A stretch of 64,000 nt of DNA from Salvia splendens (taxonomy: Eukaryota > Streptophyta > Magnoliopsida > Lamiales > Lamiaceae). A model generated the notes under the pieces. That model worked only from the letters and a program-made list of their open reading frames with translations, did not search any database and was not told the DNA's origin. Location of the stretch: assembly GCF_004379255.2 (NCBI RefSeq), contig NC_056038.1, positions 10,516,729 through 10,580,728 of the forward strand, written 5' to 3'. The translations under genes and the position numbers were made by a program. Positions 33,200 through 45,500 of the stretch are shown piece by piece. Position 1 is the stretch's first letter. Every line of letters begins with the position of its first letter.

Positions 33200-35780
33200 G
33201 GAATCCAAAGCATCAAATTGACTTTGTACGTATTATGCCAAATGTTACTTTTTTACAAATTTCATAATTATTTAGTTTAGACTTTTGTATTTTTCACTAT
33301 ATAAGTAATCCTACTACAGTAGATGCATATATAATGTAAAACTCCGTAAAAAAGTCAAAGTGAATTTGCAAAAATAGATTTAGATTCCACCAGAGTGTAA
33401 TTCAAGCATTTAATTAATCATTATTAAATTTTATTATATCGGGAATAATGTCCTTTAATTATATTAATATTATATTCAATAATTAATTGTATCCGCATTC
33501 CGTAAAGAACTTTAGAAAATATATAAACTAAAGAAGAATGTAAAGCACGCAACTTGCTTTATTTTAATCCAAGAACTACAATAGTAGTATAAATTGTTCA
33601 GTCTACGTATGTATAGCTCAATTTGCAATACACATGGATTTACTAGTACGATGATGTGATTGGAGTTCGAATAAATCCAACTATAGTCCATAATTGTTTT
33701 TATCTTAATCGAATCATGTCTTCTTTTTCTTTCGATCGATTCTTCAATGTAATTCGATAGACAAATTTCGAACGACTATGAAACCTAATTTACCTAACAT
33801 ACCCGTTGTAATAATTTGTTTTTAATGATTACAAATTATTAAAGATACTAAAAAGGAAGCGGAAAACACAATACACCTCCTTTGGTACATAAATTGGTGA
33901 TAGGATATTAAGGATTTGATAACTATGGCTGTATGTATCTATTGAATTAGAAAAGTTAAAAATGAATTTTCAAGCACCAATTAGTTTATTAGTTGTATAT
34001 GTTGAAATAAAAAAAATAGTTATTCGTTCAAATATATAATGAGAGATTATAACATTAAAAACGATTTAGACATTTGTTTTAAAGAAATTAAATATATGGT
34101 GGTAGATAACGATGGAGGTGAACTTTTCTATAAAAAAAAAGAAAGAAAAAGAATAGGGTAAATTCTAAACTCCCAAGTGATTACTTTTTAGTTACAGACT
34201 TTGTTTCACTTTATAAATCCTATCAATCTTAAAGCATGCTTATATATTAATGTGATTCATGAAGTTTGAACTTTTATTATTATAATCCAAAAACACCATT
34301 TCAACAAAATTTATCTACGATCTGTTTAATTCTTACAAGTTAATACATGTGTATGGTGCACATTAGTACAATCCAAAAGAAAATTAATTATAGATACATG
34401 AAGTTTGGACTTTTATCAATGTTATCAAAATATTTATTTTAACAATATAATTTTATCGAGTAGCTTACAAATTAATACATACGGTACACTTCCGACACTG
34501 ATAATATAATCCAAATGACTCTGAATCTATGTACGTGCATATTAGCACAATCTACACCGCAGTATGATTAATTGTATATCAATTCTTATACCGAAGAAAA
34601 TAACAAAAGATTCATCAACGAAATTGCTAAAATTTTCATCGTAATTGCTATACAAAATAGGCATATTGGAAAGAAAATAAAAGTTGAATGGAGTACATAT
34701 TTTTCATACGAAATTTTGTTTGATACTCATTTTGATACACAATTATAATTTGTTAACCTTTCGTAAAATTAATTCTCACATTGTAAAATAAACTTTATTA
34801 TTACAAAAATCTAGTCGGAAGTTACATCATATAACCAAGAGATGCCGAGAAAATCGAAAATGATGCAAACATTATAGATTGTTTGTATGGTTTACCTTTT
34901 TAGTGCTACTATATTTTTTGGTATGGAATCATCCAACTCTATCACTTTCTTTTACATATTATTGTGAAGACAAGATGTCAATTAAAAGAAAAGGTAATAA
35001 TAGTAGTAGTAGTAGTTAAAATCAGCCCACAAAAAGTAAAAGCCATAATCTACTTCACCTGCTGAGTTAATAATAATAGTAGAAGTATGACTTTAATTGA
35101 AGACGGGGCCCACTAAGTATTAAAAGTTGGAGTGCAAAAACCGGCCCTCTCTCAATTTCAAACACTCCCACCACTAATCAATTCAAATTCCTCTGCCTTT
35201 TTGACTTATCTGTTCTATTTCATTTTCAAAGACCTTTTTTTAATTTCATTTTCGTATATTAATTTAAGACATATTTATCGATAGCATTTATACAGTGGCA
35301 GAATTTCCCACCGGAAATTCAGGTGTTTTGCATTGTGTTGGACTATTGGTATAATCATGTAGCTCTAATTAATTTGTCAATTTCATATTTATATTTCACA
35401 TTTTTTAAAATTTTTTATTGGTGGAAGGATTTCGTCACATCAATTGAGCTATCATAATATCATTCGCCATGAACTTCTTTATATTTTGTAATTTTAAATA
35501 TTTTCAGAATTAAACATTGATAGAGCTTTTCCTTTCTAAATTCTCCTATTAGGCAGAGAATAAAACAATATCAAGGCACTTATTGAAAATTGAGTAATTA
35601 AGTACCACCACTATATTCTTGTCTTTTGCAAAAAAAGAAAATATTCCCCCAAAAAAATATAAAAAAGAGAAAATAAATAAAACAACAACGGCCCGACACC
35701 AGCGGTTACGAGATTCGAGTGGATTCGGAAAAACAAAATAAAAATAACAGAAAAATAATGATAAAAGGGAAAAGAAAATG
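33200..35780. other. Gene-poor AT-rich region
   Basis: No gene recognised. It contains the second copy of the 133-bp duplicate (34564-34697), a (tag)n run at about 34998-35015, and at its right end the promoter side of the WVD2-like gene. Confidence 0.5.
34564..34697. repeat. Direct duplicate copy 2 (partner at 30676-30808)
   Basis: Same orientation as copy 1, with only a few substitutions. Neither copy has visible TIRs or coding content. Confidence 0.85.
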
Positions 35781-35805
35781 GCAAGGTTGAAATATGCTGT
35801 TGGGA

Positions 35806-38053
35806 AAAATAGAAGAGAGAGAGAGCGCACAAAACCTCCGTTTGGTTCAGAAAGAGAGAGAGCAGTGGGTTCGGAGAGAGAGAGACCAGCGAGTTGCGCT
35901 CACGTTTGCTCGTCGCAGGCTGTGGTAGCGTTTGAGGCCGTGTTTTGTTACCCAATTTATTTGAAGATCTTGTCGCTCAGATCGAGAGCAGAAAGGAGGA
36001 GGAAAGAAAACCCCATTTGTGAGAAGTCTCTTTCGTTTCTAAGCAAATATTAGCTCTATTTGTTTGAGAATCATTTGTCTTGTAATATTTGGTTCGATCT
36101 GCATGTTGTATGTTAGTAATCTGGTGTTTCTGGCTGCTGCTTATTCCTCAGCTGCTTCCTTTTTTTAGGATTTAAGTGTTTCTATTTTATCTCTCACTGA
36201 ACTGTGTCAGTGAAATTTTTGTTAAGATTTAGGTATTTTTAGCTTTCTACCACATGATATATGCAATTTCCTTTCTTTTCATTTTTAATTTTTTTTATAG
36301 CTGAGCCTTTTTTTTTTCAAAAAGAATAATAAAGTGTTGATAATAGTTGAGGCTGGGAGTCGGGCAGCGATGATTTCTCGATTGATAGATGAGGGTATTG
36401 TTAACTGTGACGTTTGAATTTCATGGCAATTTAGCTTTTGAACTGATTGTTTTCGCCGATAAGGTTACGATGTGTGATAAATTTTCTGTTTCTGTTTCCA
36501 GATGCCTTTTCATTATTAGTATATTTTATTTGATGGTTTGGTGCTTCCAACTGATCCTCTTATCCACATTTTCAGTAATTCGCTGGGAATCTCGTATGGC
36601 CCCTTTAATACATTTCATTTTTTTCGTTTTTTTTTGTTATAGCCTTTTAATGTTTCGCTGAAAAGAGAAATTTCGGAATAAGGCTGACCTTTCAAAATTT
36701 GGGATTCAATTTGCTGACCTTTCAAAATATAGGATCGAGGCGCGCGAATTTTTCGAAATAAGGGTTTTTTCATTTGTCATCTTTTTTCTTCTTCTTTTTC
36801 TTATTAATTTCATCAAAAAATATATGAATGGACTAAACTATCCCAAGATTTAAAACCTCAATTTTAGCATATCTCTGATAATTTGAATCCCTAATTCTGA
36901 AACCCCAATTTCTCTCTAGCTTCGGTGGTTGGGGGTTGAAGATTTTACATTTTAACAAGCCTATTTTCGATATTTAAGCCCTTCTTTAATCGAATACTTT
37001 ATCCCAATAGACAAATTTATTTGTTTTTCCCCCAATTACAATATGAACCAAATTATCAGATATGGATGGTGGTTGGGTGGGACGGTGGTTTCGTAGTGGA
37101 AGTTTCAATTATCAGTATGCGAGCAGAATCATAATCGGGGTTTCAAATTTTTATGGGTAATTTGGTCTATCCATATATTTTGTGATGGAATTAATAAGAA
37201 AAAAAAGAAGAAAAAAGTGGAAAAATGAAAAAAACCCTTATTTCGAAAAATTCGCGCGCCTCAATCCCATATTTTGAAAAGTCAGCGAATTTAATCCCAA
37301 ATTTCAAAAGGTCAGCGAAATTAATCCCTTATTCCGAAATTTCTCCGCTGAAAAAGGCACATCATGTTTTATTTTAGATTGAACTTAAAGGGCAGTATTT
37401 ATTAGGCCGGTTCAGCAAAACAGTATTCTTTACTGTGTAGCGTTGAAAAGTTTGTCACTGTTTAACGTTGAAAATATTTCCACCGAACGAATTAATACAA
37501 GTAGTTGAAGGGAGATTCAAAAATGATTAGAACTGTTTCATTTCCTTTGAATCTCTGCGATGAAAAGAACTTGATGCCCTTTCTTAAATTTTTACTATTG
37601 ATTATAACTCTGAAAGCTTTAATTTGTTTCAACTTGAGCTATCACCAGCATAAAAACATTTATCCTGTATCAACAATTCTCTCTGAAACTATATACTTTT
37701 CCTCGCTTTTCAGCTTAAGCCATGCTTCCTTGAGAGTCTTGACCATCATTAGTTTGAACGGGAGTGTAGTTAGCTAGATGTAATTAAACTATGAGCAATT
37801 ATTGCCATTAGCTCTCACTTTGATGGAGCACATTGCAGTTCTTTCCATTCCTTCCCTTTTGTTTTCTTTTGCCAACTATGGTTGTTCAATATATTTTCCT
37901 GTGCATATTCCTTTCTAAATCTAAAGAGTTCTTTTTTCTTGGAGGGGTTTTCGGACGTCAGCCTGTCAGTCTTCTTATTCAGTTGTGATAGAAAAGTATC
38001 TGTAGAAAAATAGGTATTTAGTTGATACCTTGACTTTTTTTTAATGCAGGCAG
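35806..38053 (+). other. 5' leader region of the WVD2-like gene with a long leader intron
   Basis: A purine-rich leader with several (ga)n runs (35813-35880) continues to about 36018, where ccatttg/tgagaag offers a donor. The acceptor tttaatgcag ends at 38049, four bases before the start codon. The 2-kb leader intron contains the MULE MITE at 36665-37345. The transcription start and first donor are estimates. Confidence 0.5.
36665..37345. mobile_element. MULE-type MITE in the WVD2-like leader intron
   Basis: An exact 9-bp duplication, cgctgaaaa, flanks it (36656-36664 and 37346-37354). The ends gagaaatttcggaataag and its reverse complement start a TIR of about 120 bp that includes gaggcgcgcgaatttttcg. 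It is 681 bp and non-coding. The 9-bp duplication and long TIR identify the Mutator superfamily. Confidence 0.92.
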
Positions 38054-39977
38054 ATGGGGAGAGATGTTGTAGGTCTTCGTATTGATAAAAAGTCCAACAT
38101 GGTCAATGATAAATCAAATGGCACCATCTGTGTTGCTCCAAAAGCTGTACAAGAGAAATCTGGAAAAAATGATTATGAGATGAATGACAATGACACGAAT
38201 GCTAGAGTTCCGGACGACTACGATAAGAAACAAGATGTGCTGGGGTTGAAAAGCAACAATCACCAACCTGAGGAGAAGATTTTCAATGCTGAGGCTCAGA
38301 AGTCTCCTGAAAAAAAGTCAAACTCGCCAGCAAAACCTGCATCGGGGTCTACTCTTAATGGGATAACTGATGCAGATCCATTAGAGCCCCTAACTCCTAG
38401 TTTAGAGGATGATAAACAAAACTCGCATGTAAACCATTCTAATGGGTCTGAAAGCAATGATTCTGGTACAGAAATTTTGCCCAAGTCTCGTGATTCACAT
38501 TCTCCAGGATCAGCAAAGAAATTGCAGGTGAGTTATTTCCTCTAAACATCATGTCAGTTTTGTATCTCATCCCAGTCCTTTCTTTGGGCTTTGTCATATA
38601 ATACACTGTATTTTATAAACTCCATCCAAACCATTTTGATATGGAAGATGTCTATATTAAATCAAGTGAGTCAAGATTTTTGGCTTTGTGATTGGCATGC
38701 TACTCATTTTGTTATGGCTTGGAGTCTGTAGCAAGTATATATGGTTGGGCCGTGTTAGATATATGCTGTGTAAGTACAATATTGATATGGCTTAAGAGTC
38801 TGTAGCAAGTATATATGGTTTTGGCTTTGTGATTGACATGCTACTCATTTTGCTGATGAATGATGATGGCTGTTCCTGTTCCAGCCAATCGCACATTTGT
38901 CTTCAAGGAAGCTGCTGGCGCCTCATTGCAGAAATTATAACGATGAAGAAGATAATTGGTCCTTGGCTTCCTCGTATCCTCTAGCTGCGTCTTTCTCTGT
39001 GCTTGATCTCTTTTGCACTTCCCCACTCCCACTTTATTTTCCTTGCTGCCCCCCCCCTCCAGTTTAGTAGTACATCTGCTGTGCTCTTGGTCTCTTGTTT
39101 GTATGTTACTTCCTTAGTATTTGTAGTACTGCAACTTCTGTACGGATGAGAGTCACAGTTCCAGTTGCTCCAAGATTCAATTGTGGAAACCGTTTAGAGA
39201 GGCGTAAGGAGGTACTTTTCATGCAGAATGAAGTCCAATGTGCAGTGTTTTCGAATTCTTCACATTCTTATCATTTCTCCTGATCTTTCTTTCTTAGTTT
39301 TACACTAAGTTGGAAGAGAAGCACAAAGCGTTGGAGAAAGAAAAACATGACTATGAAGCTAGAACCAAGGTATTGCTTTGCTTGGTTTTCGTAATTACCA
39401 CCTCTTGCAACTTACCGATTTTGTCTGACCTCTATATTCCTTCTCTCCTTTCCTTCTTATTTGGGATTATTTCAAAATTTATATCTTAACCTACATCTCA
39501 ATATGCAGGAAGAAGAACAGGCAGCAATAAAGCAGCTTAGGAGGAACATGATGTACAAAGCAAATCCTGTCCCTAGCTTCTATCGTGAAGGTCCTCCACC
39601 AAAAGTCGAGCTAAAAAAGGTTTACGTTTTCCTATTATATGCAGCTTGGTCTACATAATCTGACTTATTCAAATGCATTCCAAGTACTCCTTATATATTA
39701 TGCCATGGTAAATCATTTATTTTCTTGCATGTTCGTATCATTTTGTACTAAATTTGTTTATATACAGCTGCCTGTCACCCGTGCCAAATCACCTAATCTA
39801 ACCAGGAGAAAGAGCTGCGGTGATGCAGTCAAATCGATTCCTGAGGACAAGGTATCTTATGGGCGAGCATCTCGTCACAGTGTAGGTGTCTATAGAGAAG
39901 GCAAAGCTTCTCCTCTTCTGAAAAAGGCCTCACCTATAACCCCTAAAAGTAAGGATCAAACTAATGCGTGGAAGTAA
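38054..39977 (+). CDS. WDL1: WAVE-DAMPENED2-like microtubule-associated protein (TPX2 domain)
   Basis: Exons 38054-38527, 38885-38973, 39127-39211, 39298-39369, 39509-39619 and 39768-39977, in phase, about 346 residues. The first exon codes for the MGRDVVGLRI start common in the family and a long acidic, disordered region (EPLTPSLEDD). A Ser-rich junction (DEEDNWSLASS) follows. The conserved TPX2/KLEEK domain (about residues 210-285) has RKEFYTKLEEKHKALEKEK, EEEQAAIKQLRRNMMYKANP and PVPSFYREGPPPKVELKKLP. WVD2/WDL proteins bind and bundle cortical microtubules and affect cell elongation and helical growth. The position between FLK and the FAD oxidoreductase parallels Arabidopsis WDL1 (At3g04630), on which the symbol rests. 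Intron 1 contains a tandem duplication of about 140-bp period (38682-38855). Confidence 0.9.
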
Positions 39978-41018
39978 AATGGATCTAACAAAGCCAAGAT
40001 TCCCACGAAACAATCAAAAGAGAAGAGTGAAAATTCTCGAGCAAAAGAGCAGGGGAATGCAGATATTGCAGTTCAATCTTGATGTTGATGTTTTACTGGT
40101 AGTTGTAGTTTTACCTTCGCCTGGAAAACTCTCTCGAGTTTCCATATGACTGTGCAAGGCAACTTTGTTACCTGCAGTGACTTGCCAAAGGTGATGTCTG
40201 AATTCTGAGTTGTATATTTTGTGTAATTTATAGCGTCCTGTGCTCTTACAAATAACACATTTTGCTTATTATCTGTATAACTTGTGGTTTTGCTGTAGGG
40301 TTATTGTCTTGCTTGAGTTATTACGTTATGCAGAATGTATTTGAACTAATTTTAGTTTCTGCTGAATGACATTTGTGTTGCAACAGAGCTTTTGATTAGT
40401 AGGACTTTTAGCCGTAAAAGAAAAGATTGGACCAAGTTACATCGTCTTATTTTTGTTGTCGGACCAAGTTACATCGTCTTATTTTTGTTGTCCACAGATT
40501 TAAGCGTAACAAGCAATTACCATTCTTCGCGGGTGGTTTGACACCTGACTTGTCACGTACTCCTAATTAATAATTACTTCATTTGTCCCTTAAAATTGAA
40601 AAGCATAAATTATTTCCTCTTTCACTATTTATGTCACTTAAAATTGAAAAGCATAAATTATTTCCTCTTTCACTATTTAGTTATGACATGAGTTTTAAGA
40701 AAGCTAAAGAAAAGTGAGTTGAATAAGTTAATGGACATGAGTAAGTGGATTAAATTTATAGTAAAAGTGAAAAACCTTCTTTCACTCTATCTCATCACTG
40801 ATAAATTTCAAAAATAAAAAAAATTAAAGTTGGCCTCACAATCTCGTCGAGCAAGAGGAGAAAACAGAGACCAATTTTATTGGTGCATGTTTATTTTTTC
40901 TAATATCCGCTTTATCTTTAATTTTATTAAAAAATACATAAAATTAATATTTTTATTCATACTAATAGGAGTATTATTCATTTCTCTATTTAATTAACTG
41001 TAATGATTTGCTATATAA
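39978..41018. other. 3' UTR and intergenic region after the WVD2-like gene
   Basis: The first part is the presumed 3' UTR. A 33-bp tandem duplication (ggaccaagttacatcgtctt) lies at about 40428-40493, and another of about 46 bp (cttaaaattgaaaagcataa) at 40588-40680, the latter within a decayed MITE-like stretch. No gene seen. Confidence 0.5.
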
Positions 41019-42220
41019 GAGCATCCACAGTGGGGCGAATGATGGCGCGGACGATGCAACGCGTTTTAATTTATTTTTTTTTAAATAAAAAAATTGTTAT
41101 ATATATACCCCAGCTTCACCATTCATTTGTAACTTTTCGGTTTACTTTTAAACTCTCAATTACGCTATAAAATGGATTCCGGTGGATACTCAAGTCCTAG
41201 TAGCCCCGATGTTTGGAGATGGCGCATGGTGGCCGGGTACCCAACCTGGCGAATATCGGTCGTTCGACGCCAACACGCAATACGATCCGGAGTTCAGTAC
41301 GGATTCGTACGATCTCTCCGACATGGAGCCGTCTCCAACTCGCCCTGCCGCCGCTTCCCGTCGCGCCGCCTCCAGAAAGAAGCGGACCAAGCACCGGGCG
41401 CACAAGTTGCCACCTCCGACAACTTGTGAAGAGTACACCCCCGCCCGTACAAACTACCAGCCGGGTGAAACCCTCGTCTTGGCGAGGTGTTGGGTGGATA
41501 TATCGGAGGACCCGATATTCGCGAACAACCAAAGGCAGCTCGCGTACTGGGAGCGCATCGCCGAGCGCTACAATGAGGCGAAGCCGCCGAGCGCGTACAA
41601 GGGCAAATGGGAGCAGCTCCGCAAGCACTGAGATCAGGTGAAGAAGCAAGTCAACCCTTTTGCGGCAGAGTACGAGAAGTGCTCGAGGGATCAGGGAAGC
41701 AGCAAGAGCTTGAGCGACGTGCGCGATAGAGCGCTGTTGTCGTACCAGTCCATGTACGACGACTTCAAGCATTTCAACATCTGGACGCTCTTGAGGGACA
41801 AACAGAAGTTACAAGGCGGGATTCTACACACCGGTACGGCGAAGAGGACGAAGACTACCGACACTGGTGGTTACACGACCAGCGAAAGCGGAACTCGTCC
41901 GGTGGACCTCAACCAGACGTGCACGGAGGAAGAGACTTCCGGCACACCGATGTCCTCCCGGCGGCGTCCCATAGGCGTCAAGGCTGTGAAGAACAAGGGG
42001 AAGACGAAGGCGACATCCTCCTCGCCCCCCGACCCCATTGCCGATCCCGACCCTGACCCCGACCCCGGCGACACTTGCCTACGCGGATTTGGCAACGACC
42101 TCGATGACACGGACGTTGTTGGATACGCAAAACGCCCTTATGAAGTGTACGGATCCGGCCAGAGCCGAATTCCTCCAGAGGTTGATCGATGAGTTGAGCC
42201 GGAAGTTGGGGCTTTTGTAG
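41019..42220. mobile_element. PIF/Harbinger fragment with ORF1; right end not found
   Basis: The left end gagcatccacagtgggg follows TAA (41016-41018), as in PIF/Harbinger. The matching right end (cactgtggatgctc) is not visible before the next gene at 42526, so the element is truncated or its end has decayed. 42221-42525 holds only AT-rich sequence and the short upstream region of the FAD gene. Confidence 0.65.
41182..42192 (+). pseudogene. PIF/Harbinger ORF1 (Myb/SANT-like), one nonsense codon
   Basis: One frame runs from ATG 41182 to 42192 apart from a TGA at 41629-41631, where relatives would have Trp (LRKH-stop-DQVKKQVNPF). Conserved parts: VLARCWVDISEDPIFANNQ, YWERIAERY and YKGKWEQLRKH, the SANT/trihelix region. 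A Pro/Asp repeat (DPDPDPDPGD) lies near the C-terminus. It resembles the ORF1 at 16.5-17.9 kb in plan but only weakly in sequence, so it belongs to another PIF family. Confidence 0.8.
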
Positions 42221-42525
42221 GATAGTCAATTTTTTTTTTATTTCTAACCCGTGTAATTTTTTTTATAATAAATGATTTTTTTGCCGTTCTTAGTTAATCG
42301 TTGTGTTTTTTCTAAGTTTACATTTATATATTTGAAAACATTTAAATTAATTAATAAAACAATAGTAAAATGCTTAGGGTGTCTCTTAAGGACCACTACA
42401 TGTGGAAAAGGAGGAGGATAAAACATTGTTGAAGCTCTAACCAAATTTAACCGCTACCTGCACCTGCCTGCCTTGTTAACGCAAAAGAAGAAAAGCCATT
42501 GATATTATCCTTTTCAGAGTAGGCA

Positions 42526-45500
42526 ATGACCTTACTATCTGGCTCCATCACTCTCACTCCTTTCCCCTCTTTCCTCTCTCCAAAATCCACCTCCCCAAGA
42601 ACCCTAATCTACTGCAACAATGATGATAAAAGCAAAGTGCCGCGGAGAAAGCCTATGAATAGCCCAAGAAGGAAACCTTCTTATGGCGCTTCCAGGCGTT
42701 CTGTTCTCAAGAAAAGCTTCACTCAGGAACAGGTCAACTTCACGGTTCCAATTTCGACCGACCCGGTGGTTGGAATTATTGGCGGTGGTATGTCTGGCGT
42801 TCTCTGTGCTCTCTATCTCCAGAAGAGAGGCATTAAGTCCACTGTTTTTGACACGGTTCGTTGCTACTTCTCCTTCAATTTGCAATTTTTTTTAGGCTTC
42901 TCATTTTTAGGGTTAGGAATTTTCTCAATTTCGATTTGGGGATGGAATGCTGTTCTAATGTGTAGTCATGAAATCAAGTTGCTGCTGCGGTTGGTGGTGG
43001 CATGTCGAAATTTGATTGCTTTCTGCAGGGAATTTATGTGCTTAACATGCTGGAACCGTTTTTACTTTGTTGCATAGCTTTCGACATGTTCCATTGATCA
43101 CATAAGAATTCATTTTTAAACATAGTCATTCAAAGATGCATTTGATAAACCTGTAGGATTATCTTTATCTCAACTGAGGAAGCAACTCTATGCTCTTATA
43201 GTCATAATATCAAATGTCTTGACAAGTTGGCCGAAATTGCATATAGTTCACCGACGGCCATGGTAGCAAAGTGACACAATGGTTTCGAGTTTTTTTCCGG
43301 ATATTTGGCATGAAAATTAACATTACCTTCATGTTGTAAACTCGCTATGCGCATATGAACAGATCTCTTTAGTCCCTGTAAATATGACGCATGGACATGT
43401 TTAATTGTATCCATGCTTTTCAAGAGAACATTCTATGACCTATTTAGATAGTATATGAGACACACAACAAAAACACCAAATTAGTTCTTTGATGTCATGC
43501 TAATCACCATTGTCTTGACTCTTGAATTATACATGTTAAGCAGCCATCTTCAGAATTACAGTTCAAAATCAGGGTTAAAAATCCTAGCCAATAACTCTTC
43601 TTAAAGTATACTTTGTGCATGATGTAATAAAAATTTCATGTACTTTTTCTAATTATGCTTATCATCATCAGGGAATTCATGGGTTAGGAGGAAGAATGGG
43701 AACCAGAATTGTTGGTCCTGAAGCCTTAACATTTGATCACGCTGCCCAGTTCTTCACAGTCAGTGATCCTAACTTTGCTGAAATGGTTGACCTGTGGTCT
43801 AAGAATGGTCTTGTTCGTCAATGGGATGGTGCAATTGGAGAGCTTCAGTCTGGAGGGAATTTCAATCCACTTCCTCCTTCACCTCCAAGATATATTGGTG
43901 TTAATGGGATGCGACCTCTTGCTGAATCCATAATTTCTGAGGTGCTTCTTCTTCTGGGTTTACATATCCTGCCAATAAGACTGCCTGTGCATCTGCTGTG
44001 TCGGCCTAAATGTTAGTAATACCGTGTCCATAAACTAATTACACTAGTCCTTTCCTTTTGTTTTCAAAATATATTTTATTGCTATCTTTTGGCCATTTGC
44101 ATGAAATATTTAGACTAATTATCATCATGGAACTTAGATTATCGTATTGAGAATACTGTTCTATTTCACCTTTAGATTGATAAGGAAGATCCTTATGATT
44201 TTCCAATTCCATTCAGGGGTTTTGATTATCTGATTTTTCATTCTCTTGAATAACTACATCTTTTTTACTCATTAAATCTTAGAACAGCTATTTAAAAAGA
44301 TTCTAGAAGTTGCCTGAAATAGTAGTAACATGATTTACATGGTCTTTTGTACATACTATAGGTGTCACCTGATATTATTCTGTTGACTGTTCTATTAAAA
44401 TTGAGCAACATTATCACTGCTTTGAGCTTCTTCTCTGTCATCCTTTGCTAATAAATACTAAAGGAGTAAAGGTCTGTTAACCTTTTAGTTTTTCCTGTCA
44501 TGTAATGTAACGTTTTTCATTTTTATTCATAACTGGTTTACATTTATGAAAATGAATGTTGCAGACATCTATGATGAATGTGGTGCGTCCTTGCTGGGTT
44601 AGTAAAATGGAGCCTTATAATGGAAAATGGTACTTGAGTGAAAATGGGAAGCCTTGCGGACACTTTGATGTAATTGTAATTGCACATAATGGTGAGTATT
44701 TTAGACTATTTAATTATTTCATGTATTACCGGTGAGACTTTGATTTAGGGTTTAGGGTTACTGGAAGCCATTTGTTTAAAAAGTGATCCACTTTTCTCTG
44801 CATATGGGCTTTACCCCCCTGACCTCATTAAAATCAAGTTGGTGCTCGTTATTTTCTTTGCCAGTTTGTACCTTGGATACTGAATGCCAGTGCAATGCTT
44901 AATCAGTTGTATAGTATACTTCATTACTTCTTATTGGTGTTTGTATCTTACTGTATATGGAACCAGGAAAATGTGCAAATCGATTGCTTGCTTCATCTGG
45001 GTTACCACTAATTGCTAGGCAAATGAAGGTACTTTAATACTGACCTCAAATGGCTTTTTCATTTTCCTCGTTTTGCTAACACCCCATTGTGTACAGAGAC
45101 TTGATTTGAGTTCTATATGGGCCCTTCTGGCAGCATTTGAGGATCCTCTTCCTGTCCCTTCCACTGCATCAGGAATCCCTCTTGAAGGAGCCTTTGTTGA
45201 AGGAATTGATTCTCTCTCATGGATGGCAAATAATACAACTAAACTTTTTGGCTCCCAAACTAGTAGGCCTCACTGTTGGACCTTTTTCAGCACAGCAGCT
45301 TTCGGAAAGCAGAATAAAGTTCCTCAGGTTAGCTAATAACTACAGGTGTCCTGCTCGACAGTTGCCAAAATGAATATGTTTTTCTGAACATCAAGTTTTC
45401 TGATTGAGTGTGTAATAGCAGACTTATTTAAGTCAAAACAAAATTAACAACAAAGCCCAAGTTTGAAAGTTTTTGAGGCTTTATTATTACCAACTTCTGA

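Noticed and set aside
35549..35955. Hydrophobic minus-strand frames near the WVD2-like leader
   Set aside because: They are translations of AT-rich and GA-repeat sequence on the antisense strand, with no domain and no splice or promoter support.
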